A stretch of 64,000 nt of DNA from Amycolatopsis sp. WAC 01376 (GTDB lineage Bacteria > Actinomycetota > Actinomycetes > Mycobacteriales > Pseudonocardiaceae), in contig NZ_QHKL01000003.1 in the NCBI RefSeq assembly GCF_003947415.1, positions 682,001 to 746,000 of the forward strand, given 5' to 3'. The notes below the pieces were generated by a model that saw only the letters and a list, made by a program, of their open reading frames with translations, did no database searches and was not told the DNA's origin. The position numbers and the translations under genes were made by a program. The first letter of the stretch is position 1. Each line of letters opens with the position of its first letter. Shown here piece by piece: positions 8,353-15,637 of the stretch.

Positions 8353-8413
8353 GAAGTACGTGAAGGCCCCCTTCCTGTACCTAGGCGCAAGGATGGGGTC
8401 CTTCATGTACTTG
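8353..8413. repeat. Family A palindrome A1
   Basis: Arms AAGTACGTGAAGGCCCC and GGGGTCCTTCATGTACTT pair with a few mismatches around a loop containing GTACC and GGCGCAAGG. The loop is almost identical to that of A11 at 61183-61239, more than 50 kb away. It lies just after the RNase AS stop in a convergent gap. Terminator-like. Confidence 0.75.
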
Positions 8414-8481
8414 GGCTGGCCTTCACGTGCGGCGCTTGTGACTGGTGCGGCTGCTGGGACTGGAGTGGCGGTCCAGAGTCC

Positions 8482-8528
8482 GTGAAGGCCTCCTTCACTA
8501 CCCTCAAGGTAGGGAAGGAGGCCCTCAC
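8482..8528. repeat. Family A palindrome A2
   Basis: GTGAAGGCCTCCTTCACTAC and GTAGGGAAGGAGGCCCTCAC form a long stem with two mismatches and a short loop. The left arm alone is self-complementary (GAAGG-CCTCCTTC). Second of three elements in the 353-bp convergent gap 8343-8695, which otherwise holds only a single half-arm of family C type (GCGAAG-like, about 8572-8593). Confidence 0.75.
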
Positions 8529-8626
8529 TACGAATGGGCCTGACGCAAAGGACGCCATCCCCGCGTGCCATGCGACGAAAGCTCCCTTCGCGGCTTAAGC
8601 CCCTGGCCTCCCACCCCGCCGCGCCA

Positions 8627-8681
8627 TGCAAGGAACGGTCCTTTCATGGCAAATTTTGCAAGTAAAGGACCGTTCATTGCA
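8627..8681. repeat. Family A palindrome A3
   Basis: Arms TGCAAGGAACGGTCCTTT and AAAGGACCGTTCATTGCA pair around GCAAATTTTGC. This is a slightly decayed relative of the perfect copies at 54095 and 57059. It ends 14 bases before the DAHP synthase stop codon (minus strand), so it probably terminates that gene. Confidence 0.78.
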
Positions 8682-8695
8682 GCCGCCGGGATCCG

Positions 8696-9772
8696 TCAGC
8701 GGCGCGAGTCCACCGCCTTCGCGAGCGTGTCCAGCAGTTCCGCGGTCGTCTCCCAGCCGAGGCAGGCGTCCGTGATCGACTGCCCGTAGGTCAGCGACGA
8801 AGCCGAGCCCAGCGTCAGGTCCTGCCGGCCCGCCACCAGGAAGCTTTCCAGCATCAGCCCCGCGATGCCCCGCTCACCGGCGCCGATCCGCCCGGCGAGT
8901 TCGCGGACGACCGAAGCCTGGCGCACGTGGTCCTTGGCGCTGTTGCCGTGGCTCGCGTCGATGATCACGCGCTCCGGCAGCCCGGACTTCGCGAGCCGCG
9001 CCAGCGTGTCCGCCACTGTCGCGGCGTCGTAGTTCGGACCGGCGGAGCTGCCGCGCAGGATCACGTGACAGTCCTCGTTGCCCGCGGTGGTGATCAGCGC
9101 GGCGAGCCCGTCGGGGTTGATCCCGGCGAAGACGTGGCTCGCGCCGGCCGCGCGGGTGGCGTCGACGGCGACCCGGACGTCGCCCTCGGTCGAGTTCTTG
9201 ATCCCGACCGGCATCGACAGCGCGCTGCACAGCTGCCGGTGCACCTGGCTCGCCGCGGTCCGCGCGCCGATGGAACCCCAGGTCACGGTGTCGGAGATGA
9301 ACTGCGGGGTGATCGGGTCGAGGAATTCGCAGCCGACCGGCAGCCCGAGCGCCGAGATGTCGAGCAGCAGTTTGCGCGCCATCCGGAGACCGTGGTTGAC
9401 CTCGTAGGTGCCGTCGAGGCCGGGGTCGTTGATCAGGCCCTTCCAGCCGAGCGTGGTCCGCGGCTTCTCGAAGTAGACGCGCATGACGATGTGCAGGTCG
9501 CGGCGGTGTTCTTCGGCCTTGGCGGCGAGGCGGCGGGCGTAGTCGAGCGCGGCGTCCGTGTCGTGCACCGAGCAGGGCCCGACGACGACGAGGAGCCGGT
9601 CGTCCCGGCCGTCGAGGATGTCGACGGCCGAGGCCCGCCCGGCTAGGACGGTATCGGCGATTTCCGCCGTCATCGGATGTTCGTGCCGCAGCATCGCGGG
9701 CGACAGCAGCGGGTCGATGGCCGCCGTGCGGTGCCCGTCGAGGGCGATCAGGGTGTCAGCGGAGGGAGACAT
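8696..9772 (-). CDS. aroF: Class I 3-deoxy-7-phosphoheptulonate (DAHP) synthase
   Basis: A 358-residue class I DAHP synthase, first enzyme of the shikimate pathway (phosphoenolpyruvate plus erythrose 4-phosphate). Family blocks: VVVGPCSVHD, MRVYFEKPRTTLGWKG, GSIGARTAASQVHR, GIKNSTEGD, ILRGSS and IIDASHGNSAKD. The start at 9772 follows a GAAAGGAA site; a longer in-frame reading runs into the leader region and is not supported. Unlike the class II enzyme of M. tuberculosis, this is the type used by E. coli and by AroF of Corynebacterium. Feedback sensitivity (Tyr or Phe) cannot be read. Expression is probably controlled by the upstream aromatic leader peptide. Confidence 0.92.
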   Translation of the reverse strand: MSPSADTLIALDGHRTAAIDPLLSPAMLRHEHPMTAEIADTVLAGRASAVDILDGRDDRLLVVVGPCSVHDTDAALDYARRLAAKAEEHRRDLHIVMRVYFEKPRTTLGWKGLINDPGLDGTYEVNHGLRMARKLLLDISALGLPVGCEFLDPITPQFISDTVTWGSIGARTAASQVHRQLCSALSMPVGIKNSTEGDVRVAVDATRAAGASHVFAGINPDGLAALITTAGNEDCHVILRGSSAGPNYDAATVADTLARLAKSGLPERVIIDASHGNSAKDHVRQASVVRELAGRIGAGERGIAGLMLESFLVAGRQDLTLGSASSLTYGQSITDACLGWETTAELLDTLAKAVDSRR

Positions 9773-9773
9773 C

Positions 9774-9812
9774 GCGGGTCTGGTTCCTTTCGAAAGGGAT
9801 ACCGACCCGCGG
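9774..9812 (-). promoter_or_regulatory. Hairpin sequestering the DAHP synthase ribosome site
   Basis: On the transcript, CGCGGGTC pairs with GACCCGCG directly before the ATG, with an inner CCTTTCGAAAGG hairpin whose 3' half is the GAAAGG ribosome site. Together with the leader peptide this could block translation when the leader ribosome does not stall. Pairing is read directly; the mechanism is inferred. Confidence 0.5.
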
Positions 9813-9819
9813 GAACACG

Positions 9820-9844
9820 CCGAGCCGGTGTGATTCCGGCTCGG
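9820..9844 (-). terminator. Attenuator hairpin after the leader peptide
   Basis: CCGAGCCGG and CCGGCTCGG form a nine-base-pair GC stem with a seven-base loop, starting nine bases after the leader stop codon. It is a candidate attenuator stem in the 5' region of the DAHP synthase transcript. No clear U-tract follows, as usual in high-GC actinobacteria. Confidence 0.55.
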
Positions 9845-9852
9845 GGTGGAGG

Positions 9853-9918
9853 TCAGCGCAGGTTCACGCCGCCGTGCCCACCCGGGGCCGGCTTCGTAAA
9901 CCAGAAATAGCGCTGCAC
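9853..9918 (-). CDS. Aromatic leader peptide of the DAHP synthase gene
   Basis: A 21-residue ORF reading (M)QRYFWFTKPAPGGHGGVNLR. Codons 4-7 are Tyr-Phe-Trp-Phe, four consecutive aromatic residues, just upstream of the first gene of aromatic amino acid synthesis. The GTG start at 9918 is six bases after TAGCTT, a leaderless-type -10. A GC hairpin and a hairpin over the downstream ribosome site follow. Ribosome stalling at the aromatic codons would couple enzyme synthesis to charged tRNA levels. Corynebacterium glutamicum has a comparable leader before its aroF. Too short for routine gene finders. Confidence 0.75.
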   Translation of the reverse strand: MQRYFWFTKPAPGGHGGVNLR

Positions 9919-9924
9919 GGCGCC

Positions 9925-9930
9925 AAGCTA
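9925..9930 (-). promoter_or_regulatory. Leaderless-type -10 (TAGCTT) of the aro leader
   Basis: TAGCTT on the minus strand is followed by GGCGCC and the leader GTG, which matches the TANNNT-N6-RTG pattern seen at several genes in this window. No clear -35 is visible. Confidence 0.45.
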
Positions 9931-10054
9931 GCACATCGCGGACGTGGACCGATTCCCGAGGTGGTCCGCCCTGCACCGATCCAGAGAACTCCCGCTACGC
10001 TGGCGGCGGGACATGTGACTGTCATCTCTACGGAACACAAGACGGAGGCTTCTC

Positions 10055-11080
10055 ATGCGTGTCGGTGTGCTGACCGGCGGTGGCGACTGCCCGGGGCTCA
10101 ACGCGGTGATCCGCGCTGTGGTGCGCAAGGGCATCGAGGTACACGGCTGGGACATCGTCGGGTTCCGCAACGGCTGGAACGGTCCCCTCACCGGGGACAG
10201 CCGCCCGCTCGGCCTGAACGACGTCGAGGACATCCTGACCCGCGGCGGCACGATCCTGCGTTCGTCGCGGACCAACCCGTACAAGGTCGAGGGCGGGGTC
10301 GACAAGATCAAGGCCGTGCTCGCCGAGCAGCAGGTCGACGCGCTGATCGCGATCGGCGGCGAAGACACCCTCGGCGTCGCGAAGCGGCTCACGGACGACG
10401 GTATCGGCGTCGTCGGGGTGCCCAAGACGATCGACAACGACCTCGGCGCCACCGACTACACGTTCGGCTTCGACACGGCTGTCTCGATCGCCACCGAGGC
10501 CATCGACCGGCTGCACACCACGGCCGAGTCGCACCACCGCGCCCTCGTCGTCGAGGTCATGGGCCGTCACGCGGGCTGGATCGCGCTGCACTCCGGTCTC
10601 GCCGGGGGCGCGAGCGTGATCCTGGTGCCGGAGCGGCACTTCAGCGTCGACCAGGTCGTCTCGTGGGTCGAGCGCCGCTTCGAGAAGGAGTACGCGCCGA
10701 TCATCGTGGTCGCCGAGGGCGCGCTGCCCGAGGGCGGCGAGGAGAAGCTGCTGACCGGTGAGAAGGACGCCTTCGGGCATGTCCGGCTCGGCGGCATCGG
10801 CACCTGGCTGGCCGACGAGATCGCCGCCCGCACCGGCAAGGAGTCCCGTGCGGTCGTGCTCGGGCACGTCCAGCGCGGCGGCACCCCGACGGCGTACGAC
10901 CGCGTGCTCGCCACCCGGTTCGGGCTCAACGCCGTCGACGCCGTCGCCGACGGTGATTTCGGCGTGATGACCGCGCTGCGCGGCACCGACATCGTCCGCG
11001 TCAAGCTCTCCGAGGCGACCGCCGAGCTGAAGACCGTCCCGGTCGAGCGGTACGAAGAGGCCGAGGTCTTCTTCGGCTGA
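10055..11080 (+). CDS. pfkA: 6-phosphofructokinase, residues of the pyrophosphate-dependent type
   Basis: A 341-residue group A phosphofructokinase that phosphorylates fructose 6-phosphate. GVLTGGGDCPGLNAV opens the protein, VPKTIDNDL carries the catalytic Asp, and EVMGRHAGWIALHSG binds the sugar phosphate. The phosphoryl-donor residues are Asp104 (GGEDT) and Lys124 (VPKTIDND). Asp at 104 with Lys at 124 is the signature of PPi-dependent enzymes such as that of Amycolatopsis methanolica, while ATP enzymes have Gly104. A clear ACGGAGG ribosome site precedes the ATG. A candidate -10, TACGCT, lies at 9996-10001. A strong hairpin (11095-11136) follows the stop. Confidence 0.93.
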   Translation: MRVGVLTGGGDCPGLNAVIRAVVRKGIEVHGWDIVGFRNGWNGPLTGDSRPLGLNDVEDILTRGGTILRSSRTNPYKVEGGVDKIKAVLAEQQVDALIAIGGEDTLGVAKRLTDDGIGVVGVPKTIDNDLGATDYTFGFDTAVSIATEAIDRLHTTAESHHRALVVEVMGRHAGWIALHSGLAGGASVILVPERHFSVDQVVSWVERRFEKEYAPIIVVAEGALPEGGEEKLLTGEKDAFGHVRLGGIGTWLADEIAARTGKESRAVVLGHVQRGGTPTAYDRVLATRFGLNAVDAVADGDFGVMTALRGTDIVRVKLSEATAELKTVPVERYEEAEVFFG

Positions 11081-11094
11081 GCCGTGTTTCAGGA

Positions 11095-11136
11095 GAAGGC
11101 CCCTTACTTTGTGCTGAGCTCGGGTAAGGGGCCTTC
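11095..11136 (+). terminator. Terminator of pfkA (family A type stem)
   Basis: GAAGGCCCCTTAC (11095-11107) pairs perfectly with GTAAGGGGCCTTC (11124-11136) around a 16-base loop, 14 bases after the pfkA stop. The GAAGGCCCCTT core is that of the family A palindromes, but the loop is longer and unpaired. Confidence 0.8.
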
Positions 11137-11213
11137 GCTTTCCTTGCGGCGCCTCCATCTCGGCGAGTTGAATCGGCCGCCTGGGGGATCTGGGTGGAAG
11201 GGCGGCGGTTCTC

Positions 11214-12725
11214 ATGGCGGGTGCGGGATCCAGCAGGCGCGAGTTCCTGAGATGGCTGGCCGCCGGCGGGACCGGGGTGGCGCTCGCCGGGCTGCTGCCC
11301 GGTACAGCCGCCGCGGACACGGTCGAGATCGTCGTCATCGACCGGGTCACGCTGATCGACGGCACGGGTTCGGCGCCGCGGCGTGACGTCTCGGTCGTGC
11401 TCGCCGGCGACCGGATCGCCTGGGTCGGCGCCTCCGGCCAGGTTCCGGAAACCGGTGGCGCCCGGGTGATCGACGGCCGCGGCAAGTACCTCATCCCCGG
11501 GCTCTGGGACATGCACACCCACGGCGCGGACCTGGAAGAGATCGTCCCGCCGCTGCACCTCGTCCACGGCGTCACGGGCGCCCGTGAGATGTGGGGGTAC
11601 GCGGAGAACCGCGCGACCAGGGACAAGATCGAACGCGGCGAGCTGCTCGGCCCGCGGTTCGTCCTGGCGAGCGGGATCGTCGACGGGCCGGTCACGCTCC
11701 TTGGCCCGCCGGTGCTCCAGGTGACGACGGCGGCCGAGGCGCGGGCCGCCGTCCGCGCGGAGAAGGCCGCGGGCGCCGAGTTCGTGAAGACCTACTCCTA
11801 CCTCGGGTCCGACGCCGTGCGAGCGATCGCGGACGAGGCGCGCCACCAGGGCCTGAGGTTCTCCGGGCATTGGCCGTACAAGCTGTCGCACCGCGAGGCG
11901 AGCGACCTCGGCCAGCACAGCTTCGAGCATTTCTTCGGGGTGTCCGTCCACTGTTCGTCCCGGCGCGACGAGATCCTCGGCAGGCTGAAAACGACGCCGT
12001 ACGACCCAGCGGCTCCGCGTGCCTTCTTCAACCTCGCGCGGCAACTGGAGTTCGAATCGGTCACCACGTACGACCCCGGAGTGGCGCGGGCCTACTTCGG
12101 CGGGCTGCGGTGCAACGGCACCTGGCACTCGCCGACGCTGACGATCAACCGGGTGGTCACCCAGCCCGCCGAAACCCACCAGCAGGACCCCCGGCTGAAA
12201 TACGTCCCCGCGGACCTGCGCGAGAGCTGGGTCAAGGGCATCGAATTGTTCGCGCCGAAGACGCCGTCGGAGATCGCCCTTCAGGAGCGGTACTACCAGG
12301 AGACGCTGCGGCTGGTCGGCGTCGCGCACGAAGCGGGCGTCGGGCTCATCGGCGGCACCGACTGCCTCAACCCGTACACCTTCCCCGGCAGCGGACTGCA
12401 CGAGGAGCTCGGCTTCCTGGTCGAGGCCGGGCTTTCGCCGGTGCGGGCGTTGAAGACCGTCACCGGCGACGCCGCGAAGTTCCTCGGCAGGGAAAGGACT
12501 TCGGGCACCGTCGCGGCGGGGAAGGAGGCGGATCTCGTGCTGCTGGACGCGAACCCGGCCGCCGACATCCGCAACGTCGCGAAGATCGACACCGTCATCA
12601 CCCGCGGCCGCGTGCTCGACAGGGCTGAGCGAGGGCGGATGCTCGCCGCCGTCGAGGCCGCCGCGAACCGGCCCGCGACGAGTCCCCGGATCCGGGCCCT
12701 CGCCCGGCGGGGTTGTTGCTGCTGA
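11214..12725 (+). CDS. Tat-exported amidohydrolase
   Basis: A 503-residue metal-dependent hydrolase of the amidohydrolase superfamily (imidazolonepropionase/prolidase-like branch). The N-terminus SSRREFLRWLAAGGTG is a twin-arginine signal followed by a hydrophobic stretch and an Ala-rich cleavage region, so it is exported folded. Metal-ligand motifs: GLWDMHTHG, an active-site Lys in EFVKTYSY, SGHWP and GGTDCLNP. The C-terminal KEADLVLLDANP is typical of the family. The substrate is unknown. The protein ends in three consecutive cysteines, which is odd. The ATG at 11214 is used; the gene stands alone, with a convergent VOC gene after it. Confidence 0.82.
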   Translation: MAGAGSSRREFLRWLAAGGTGVALAGLLPGTAAADTVEIVVIDRVTLIDGTGSAPRRDVSVVLAGDRIAWVGASGQVPETGGARVIDGRGKYLIPGLWDMHTHGADLEEIVPPLHLVHGVTGAREMWGYAENRATRDKIERGELLGPRFVLASGIVDGPVTLLGPPVLQVTTAAEARAAVRAEKAAGAEFVKTYSYLGSDAVRAIADEARHQGLRFSGHWPYKLSHREASDLGQHSFEHFFGVSVHCSSRRDEILGRLKTTPYDPAAPRAFFNLARQLEFESVTTYDPGVARAYFGGLRCNGTWHSPTLTINRVVTQPAETHQQDPRLKYVPADLRESWVKGIELFAPKTPSEIALQERYYQETLRLVGVAHEAGVGLIGGTDCLNPYTFPGSGLHEELGFLVEAGLSPVRALKTVTGDAAKFLGRERTSGTVAAGKEADLVLLDANPAADIRNVAKIDTVITRGRVLDRAERGRMLAAVEAAANRPATSPRIRALARRGCCC

Positions 12726-12729
12726 GGTG

Positions 12730-13167
12730 TCAGCCGAGCTTCTCGGCCAGCTCGATGATGATCCCGTCGGGGCCGCGAAGGTAGCAGAGCCGAAAGGTGT
12801 CCTCGTAGTTCACGACTTCGCCCACGAGCGTGCCTCCGTGGGGCCGCACCCGGTCGAGGACGCCTTCGATGTCGTCGACCTGGAAGGCGAGGTGGCGCAG
12901 ACCGAGCGTGTTGGCCGGAGCGTGCGAGTCGCCGGAGTGGGACTCGGGGGTGAGGTACTGGATGAGCTCGAGCCGCCCGTCGCCGCCGGGGACGCGCACC
13001 ATCGCGATCTCCGATTTGGCCTGCCCGACCGCGGTGATGCGGTCCGCCAGGTCGCTCTCCATCGTCATCTTGCCTTCCAGTTCGAGGCCGAACTCGACGA
13101 AGAACGCGACGGCGGCCGTGAGGTCGCTGACGATGACGCCGACGTGGTCCAGCTGCCGGATGCCCAT
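12730..13167 (-). CDS. VOC-fold protein (glyoxalase/methylmalonyl-CoA epimerase-like)
   Basis: A 145-residue vicinal-oxygen-chelate protein. It has two beta-alpha-beta-beta-beta repeats: MGIRQLDHVGVIVSDLTAAV opens the first with a metal His, and GLRHLAFQVDDIEGVLDRV the second. IELIQYL-like and GIIIELAE segments supply the Glu ligands. The layout resembles methylmalonyl-CoA epimerases and glyoxalases, but the substrate is uncertain. GAGGAG precedes the ATG at 13167; a longer reading upstream lacks a ribosome site. It lies 71 bases downstream of the ammonia-lyase gene in the same direction and may be in its operon. Confidence 0.78.
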   Translation of the reverse strand: MGIRQLDHVGVIVSDLTAAVAFFVEFGLELEGKMTMESDLADRITAVGQAKSEIAMVRVPGGDGRLELIQYLTPESHSGDSHAPANTLGLRHLAFQVDDIEGVLDRVRPHGGTLVGEVVNYEDTFRLCYLRGPDGIIIELAEKLG

Positions 13168-13238
13168 GGTGATCTCCTCGCTGTGGTGTGTGCTGCCCCG
13201 GGGACGACGCCGTCCGGCGGTTCTCGACATCGGAGGAG

Positions 13239-14681
13239 TCAGATGAGCGAGAAGGTGTCCAAAAGCGAGACGGCGCGCGCGATGTCCTCGGTGAGTGGCC
13301 GGTCCTCGACGCTCGGATCGAGCACGGCGGCGGCGGTCTCGTAGGCGTCCCGCGCGGGCAGGGAGACGAGTTCGGCCTTCCGCATCCGCAGCGCCCGGAC
13401 GGCCGCGACCAGCTCACACGCCAGGACCTGTTGGTAGGCCGTCCCGGCCGCGGTCGCCGCCCGCGCGGCCTGGGTGGAGAAGCTCGCGTGGTCTTCGATC
13501 CCGCGCGAGACGACGGCGGTGCCCAGCGTCGCCGGGAGCGCGGCCTGCCGGAGTTCGGTGAGCGCGTCGTGGGCGACGTACTCCAGGATCATCACGCCCG
13601 AACTGCCCGACGGCCCGGCCGCGAGGAACGGCCGCAGCCCGGTGAACTCCGGTTCCACCAGGTCGCCGAGGCGGGCCACCGACAGCTCCGCGACCTGGTG
13701 GACGGTCGCCCGCACCTGGTCGAGCGCGGTCGAGACGTACGCGGTGTGGAAATGCGCGTGGTGGTAGGCGTCCTGGTGCACCGTCGAGATCATCGGGTTC
13801 TCGGTGCTGGCGTTGATCTCCACCGCGAGCACGTCGCGCAGATAGTGGATCGCGTCCAGCGCCGGCCCCTGAACCTGCGGGAAAGCGCGGAGCCCGAACG
13901 GGTCCTGGATGCGCCTGCCGGGTTTGGGCGTGCCCTCCATCCCGAGCAGTCGCCGCATCTCCGCCGCGCACGCGACCTGCCCGGCGTGCGGACGCGCTTC
14001 GTGCACAGGAGTCGCGTACGCCTCCGGGTTCCCGTCGAGCGCGATGTAGGTCAGTGCCGCGACCACGTGACTCGCCCGCGTCAGCGTGTCGAGCCGCATC
14101 GCCGCGAGCGTCGCTTCGGCCAGGGTGGCGGCGTTGCTGCTCATGAACGCGAGCGCGTCACCGGCCTGCACGGGTACCGGCGGCACACCGCCGGTCAGCC
14201 ACGGCCGTTCGCCGGTGAGGGCGAGCGCGGTCTCCGCGAGCGGGGCGAGGTCGCCGGTGCCGATCGCGCCGAGCCGGTGCACCAGCGGCAGCGACCCGGT
14301 CCGCACCGCGGCGGCCAGCGCCCCGATCAGCTCCGGGCTGAGCCCGGACCGTCCGGCCAGCAGCTGGTTGAGCCGGATCAGCATCATCCCCCTGGTCTGG
14401 GCGGGGGACATGACATCGCCGCTGCCGCCGGCGTGACTGCGCAGCAGCCGCAGCCCGTGATCCGGCGACTCGCCTTCGCCGACCGGATCCTCCTTGTTGG
14501 CGCCGACGCCGGTGGTGCGGCCGTAGACGATCCGCCGCGTGCTCAGCTCCTCGGCGAGTTTCCACGCGCTTTCGGCGCCGCGCAGCGCGGCGATGGAAAC
14601 GTCAATGCCCAGCGGCCCCTCGGTGCCCGCGGCGGTCACGACGTCCGCGCAGCGCAGGGTCCGGCCGTCGACCCGGATCAC
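13239..14681 (-). CDS. Aromatic amino acid ammonia-lyase family protein with altered MIO triad
   Basis: A 480-residue member of the histidine/phenylalanine/tyrosine ammonia-lyase family. Conserved parts include YGRTTGVG (active-site Tyr53), GDLAPLAE, STENPMI and GIEDHASF with its Glu. The Ala-Ser-Gly triad that cyclises to the MIO cofactor is Gly131-Thr132-Gly133, and the catalytic Tyr of QDPYSLR is Phe252. A normal MIO-dependent lyase activity is therefore doubtful. The GTG at 14681 has an AAAGGAGG site eight bases upstream; the frame stays open further up but would run through the globin gene. It forms a run with the VOC and truncated haemoglobin genes. Confidence 0.8.
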   Translation of the reverse strand: MIRVDGRTLRCADVVTAAGTEGPLGIDVSIAALRGAESAWKLAEELSTRRIVYGRTTGVGANKEDPVGEGESPDHGLRLLRSHAGGSGDVMSPAQTRGMMLIRLNQLLAGRSGLSPELIGALAAAVRTGSLPLVHRLGAIGTGDLAPLAETALALTGERPWLTGGVPPVPVQAGDALAFMSSNAATLAEATLAAMRLDTLTRASHVVAALTYIALDGNPEAYATPVHEARPHAGQVACAAEMRRLLGMEGTPKPGRRIQDPFGLRAFPQVQGPALDAIHYLRDVLAVEINASTENPMISTVHQDAYHHAHFHTAYVSTALDQVRATVHQVAELSVARLGDLVEPEFTGLRPFLAAGPSGSSGVMILEYVAHDALTELRQAALPATLGTAVVSRGIEDHASFSTQAARAATAAGTAYQQVLACELVAAVRALRMRKAELVSLPARDAYETAAAVLDPSVEDRPLTEDIARAVSLLDTFSLI

Positions 14682-14719
14682 GGCGGCCTCCTTTCCCGAC
14701 CGCCCCACTATGACCGCAC

Positions 14720-15190
14720 TCAGTCCGACGGCGGCTGCCAGGGCGGGCGGTTGCCCCAGTCCCACTTCGGCATCGGCTCGGGCACGGTGACCTCGCGGCC
14801 GGGCTGGGAGAACATCACCGCGAGCCTGCTGCCCCATTCGACGTAGGCGGCGAACGCGGAGCGGAACTCGGGGTCGGCGGGCAGCCCTGCCTCGTCGGCG
14901 GCGTCGAAGAGCAGGTTCACCCAACGGCGGCGCTGCTCTTCGGTGATGGCGCGACCGAGATGCCGTCCGACCATGTGCCGGTGACCGCCGTGGTCGTGAC
15001 TGTAGGTCTCGGGGCCGCCGAACACCTCGGCGAGCCAGACCGCCACGTGCTCGGGATGGCCGGGGTCCATCTGGCGGAAGACGGGCTCCAGCAACGGGTC
15101 CTTCAGCACGTGGCCGTAGAAGACGGCCGTCAGCCGTCGCAAGGCGTCCAGCCCGCCCGCCCATTCGTACAACGTCGGCGTCTCGGTCAC
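14720..15190 (-). CDS. Group II-type truncated haemoglobin
   Basis: A 156-residue globin of the truncated (2-over-2) class. YEWAGGLDALRRLTAVFY at the N-terminus holds the B-helix Tyr, PGHPEHVAVWLAEVFGGP the E-helix and loop, and HGGHRHMVGRHLG the proximal His region; RWVNLL carries the Trp of group II proteins. Such haemoglobins bind O2 or NO and often protect against nitrosative stress. GTG start at 15190 with GGGAGGA upstream. The C-terminus has a Trp/Pro-rich extension (WDWGNRPPWQ). It diverges from an HxlR regulator and precedes the ammonia-lyase-like gene on the same strand. Confidence 0.87.
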   Translation of the reverse strand: MTETPTLYEWAGGLDALRRLTAVFYGHVLKDPLLEPVFRQMDPGHPEHVAVWLAEVFGGPETYSHDHGGHRHMVGRHLGRAITEEQRRRWVNLLFDAADEAGLPADPEFRSAFAAYVEWGSRLAVMFSQPGREVTVPEPMPKWDWGNRPPWQPPSD

Positions 15191-15295
15191 GTAGGGTCCT
15201 CCCAGCGGCGATGATCTCCCGGTCGGGCAAGGCAACCATCCTCCGGCCGCTCCGGACAACCGCTTACTTTTCGGTGCGTACCAACGGGAGTGGCG

Positions 15296-15637
15296 ATGAA
15301 GCGGTACCACTGCGCGGTCGAGCTCGCCGTCGACGTCATCGGCGGCAAGTGGAAGCCGGTGATCCTCTCGCATCTGAAGGAAGGGGTGCATCGGTACGGC
15401 GAACTGCGGCGCCGGATGCCGGGCGTCAGCGAGAAGATGCTGACCCAGCACCTGCGCGAACTGGAGGCGGACGGCCTCGTGCTCCGCGAGAGCCGGGAAG
15501 GCCGGGTGCCGCACGTCGAGTACCGGCTCACCGAGGAAGGGGAGCGGTTACGCCCCGCACTCCAGGCGCTCTACGACTGGGGGACGCGGCGCGCGGCCGA
15601 CCGCGGAATCCCGTTCGAGCCGTTACCTATTCACTGA
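15296..15637 (+). CDS. HxlR-family transcriptional regulator
   Basis: A 113-residue winged-helix repressor of the HxlR/MarR-like family. It opens MKRYHCAVELAVDVIGGKW, the hallmark CxxExxxxxxGGKW motif with a redox-capable Cys near the N-terminus, then KPVILSHLKEG and the recognition helix SEKMLTQHLRELEADGLV. HxlR proteins often sense electrophiles or oxidants through that Cys. It diverges from the truncated haemoglobin, ammonia-lyase and VOC genes and probably regulates them. I chose the ATG at 15296 over the GTG six bases upstream because of its spacing to GGGAG. Its 3' end overlaps the convergent ArsR gene by seven bases. Confidence 0.87.
   Translation: MKRYHCAVELAVDVIGGKWKPVILSHLKEGVHRYGELRRRMPGVSEKMLTQHLRELEADGLVLRESREGRVPHVEYRLTEEGERLRPALQALYDWGTRRAADRGIPFEPLPIH

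Noticed and set aside
8353-8681. CRISPR array
   Set aside because: The repeats are palindromes of different sequence with irregular spacing and no spacers of constant length; no cas gene is present.
11214-12725. Three C-terminal cysteines of the amidohydrolase as a lipid or metal anchor
   Set aside because: Odd, but a run TGTTGCTGCTGA at the gene end is not enough; no known family has such an anchor. Kept only as a note.
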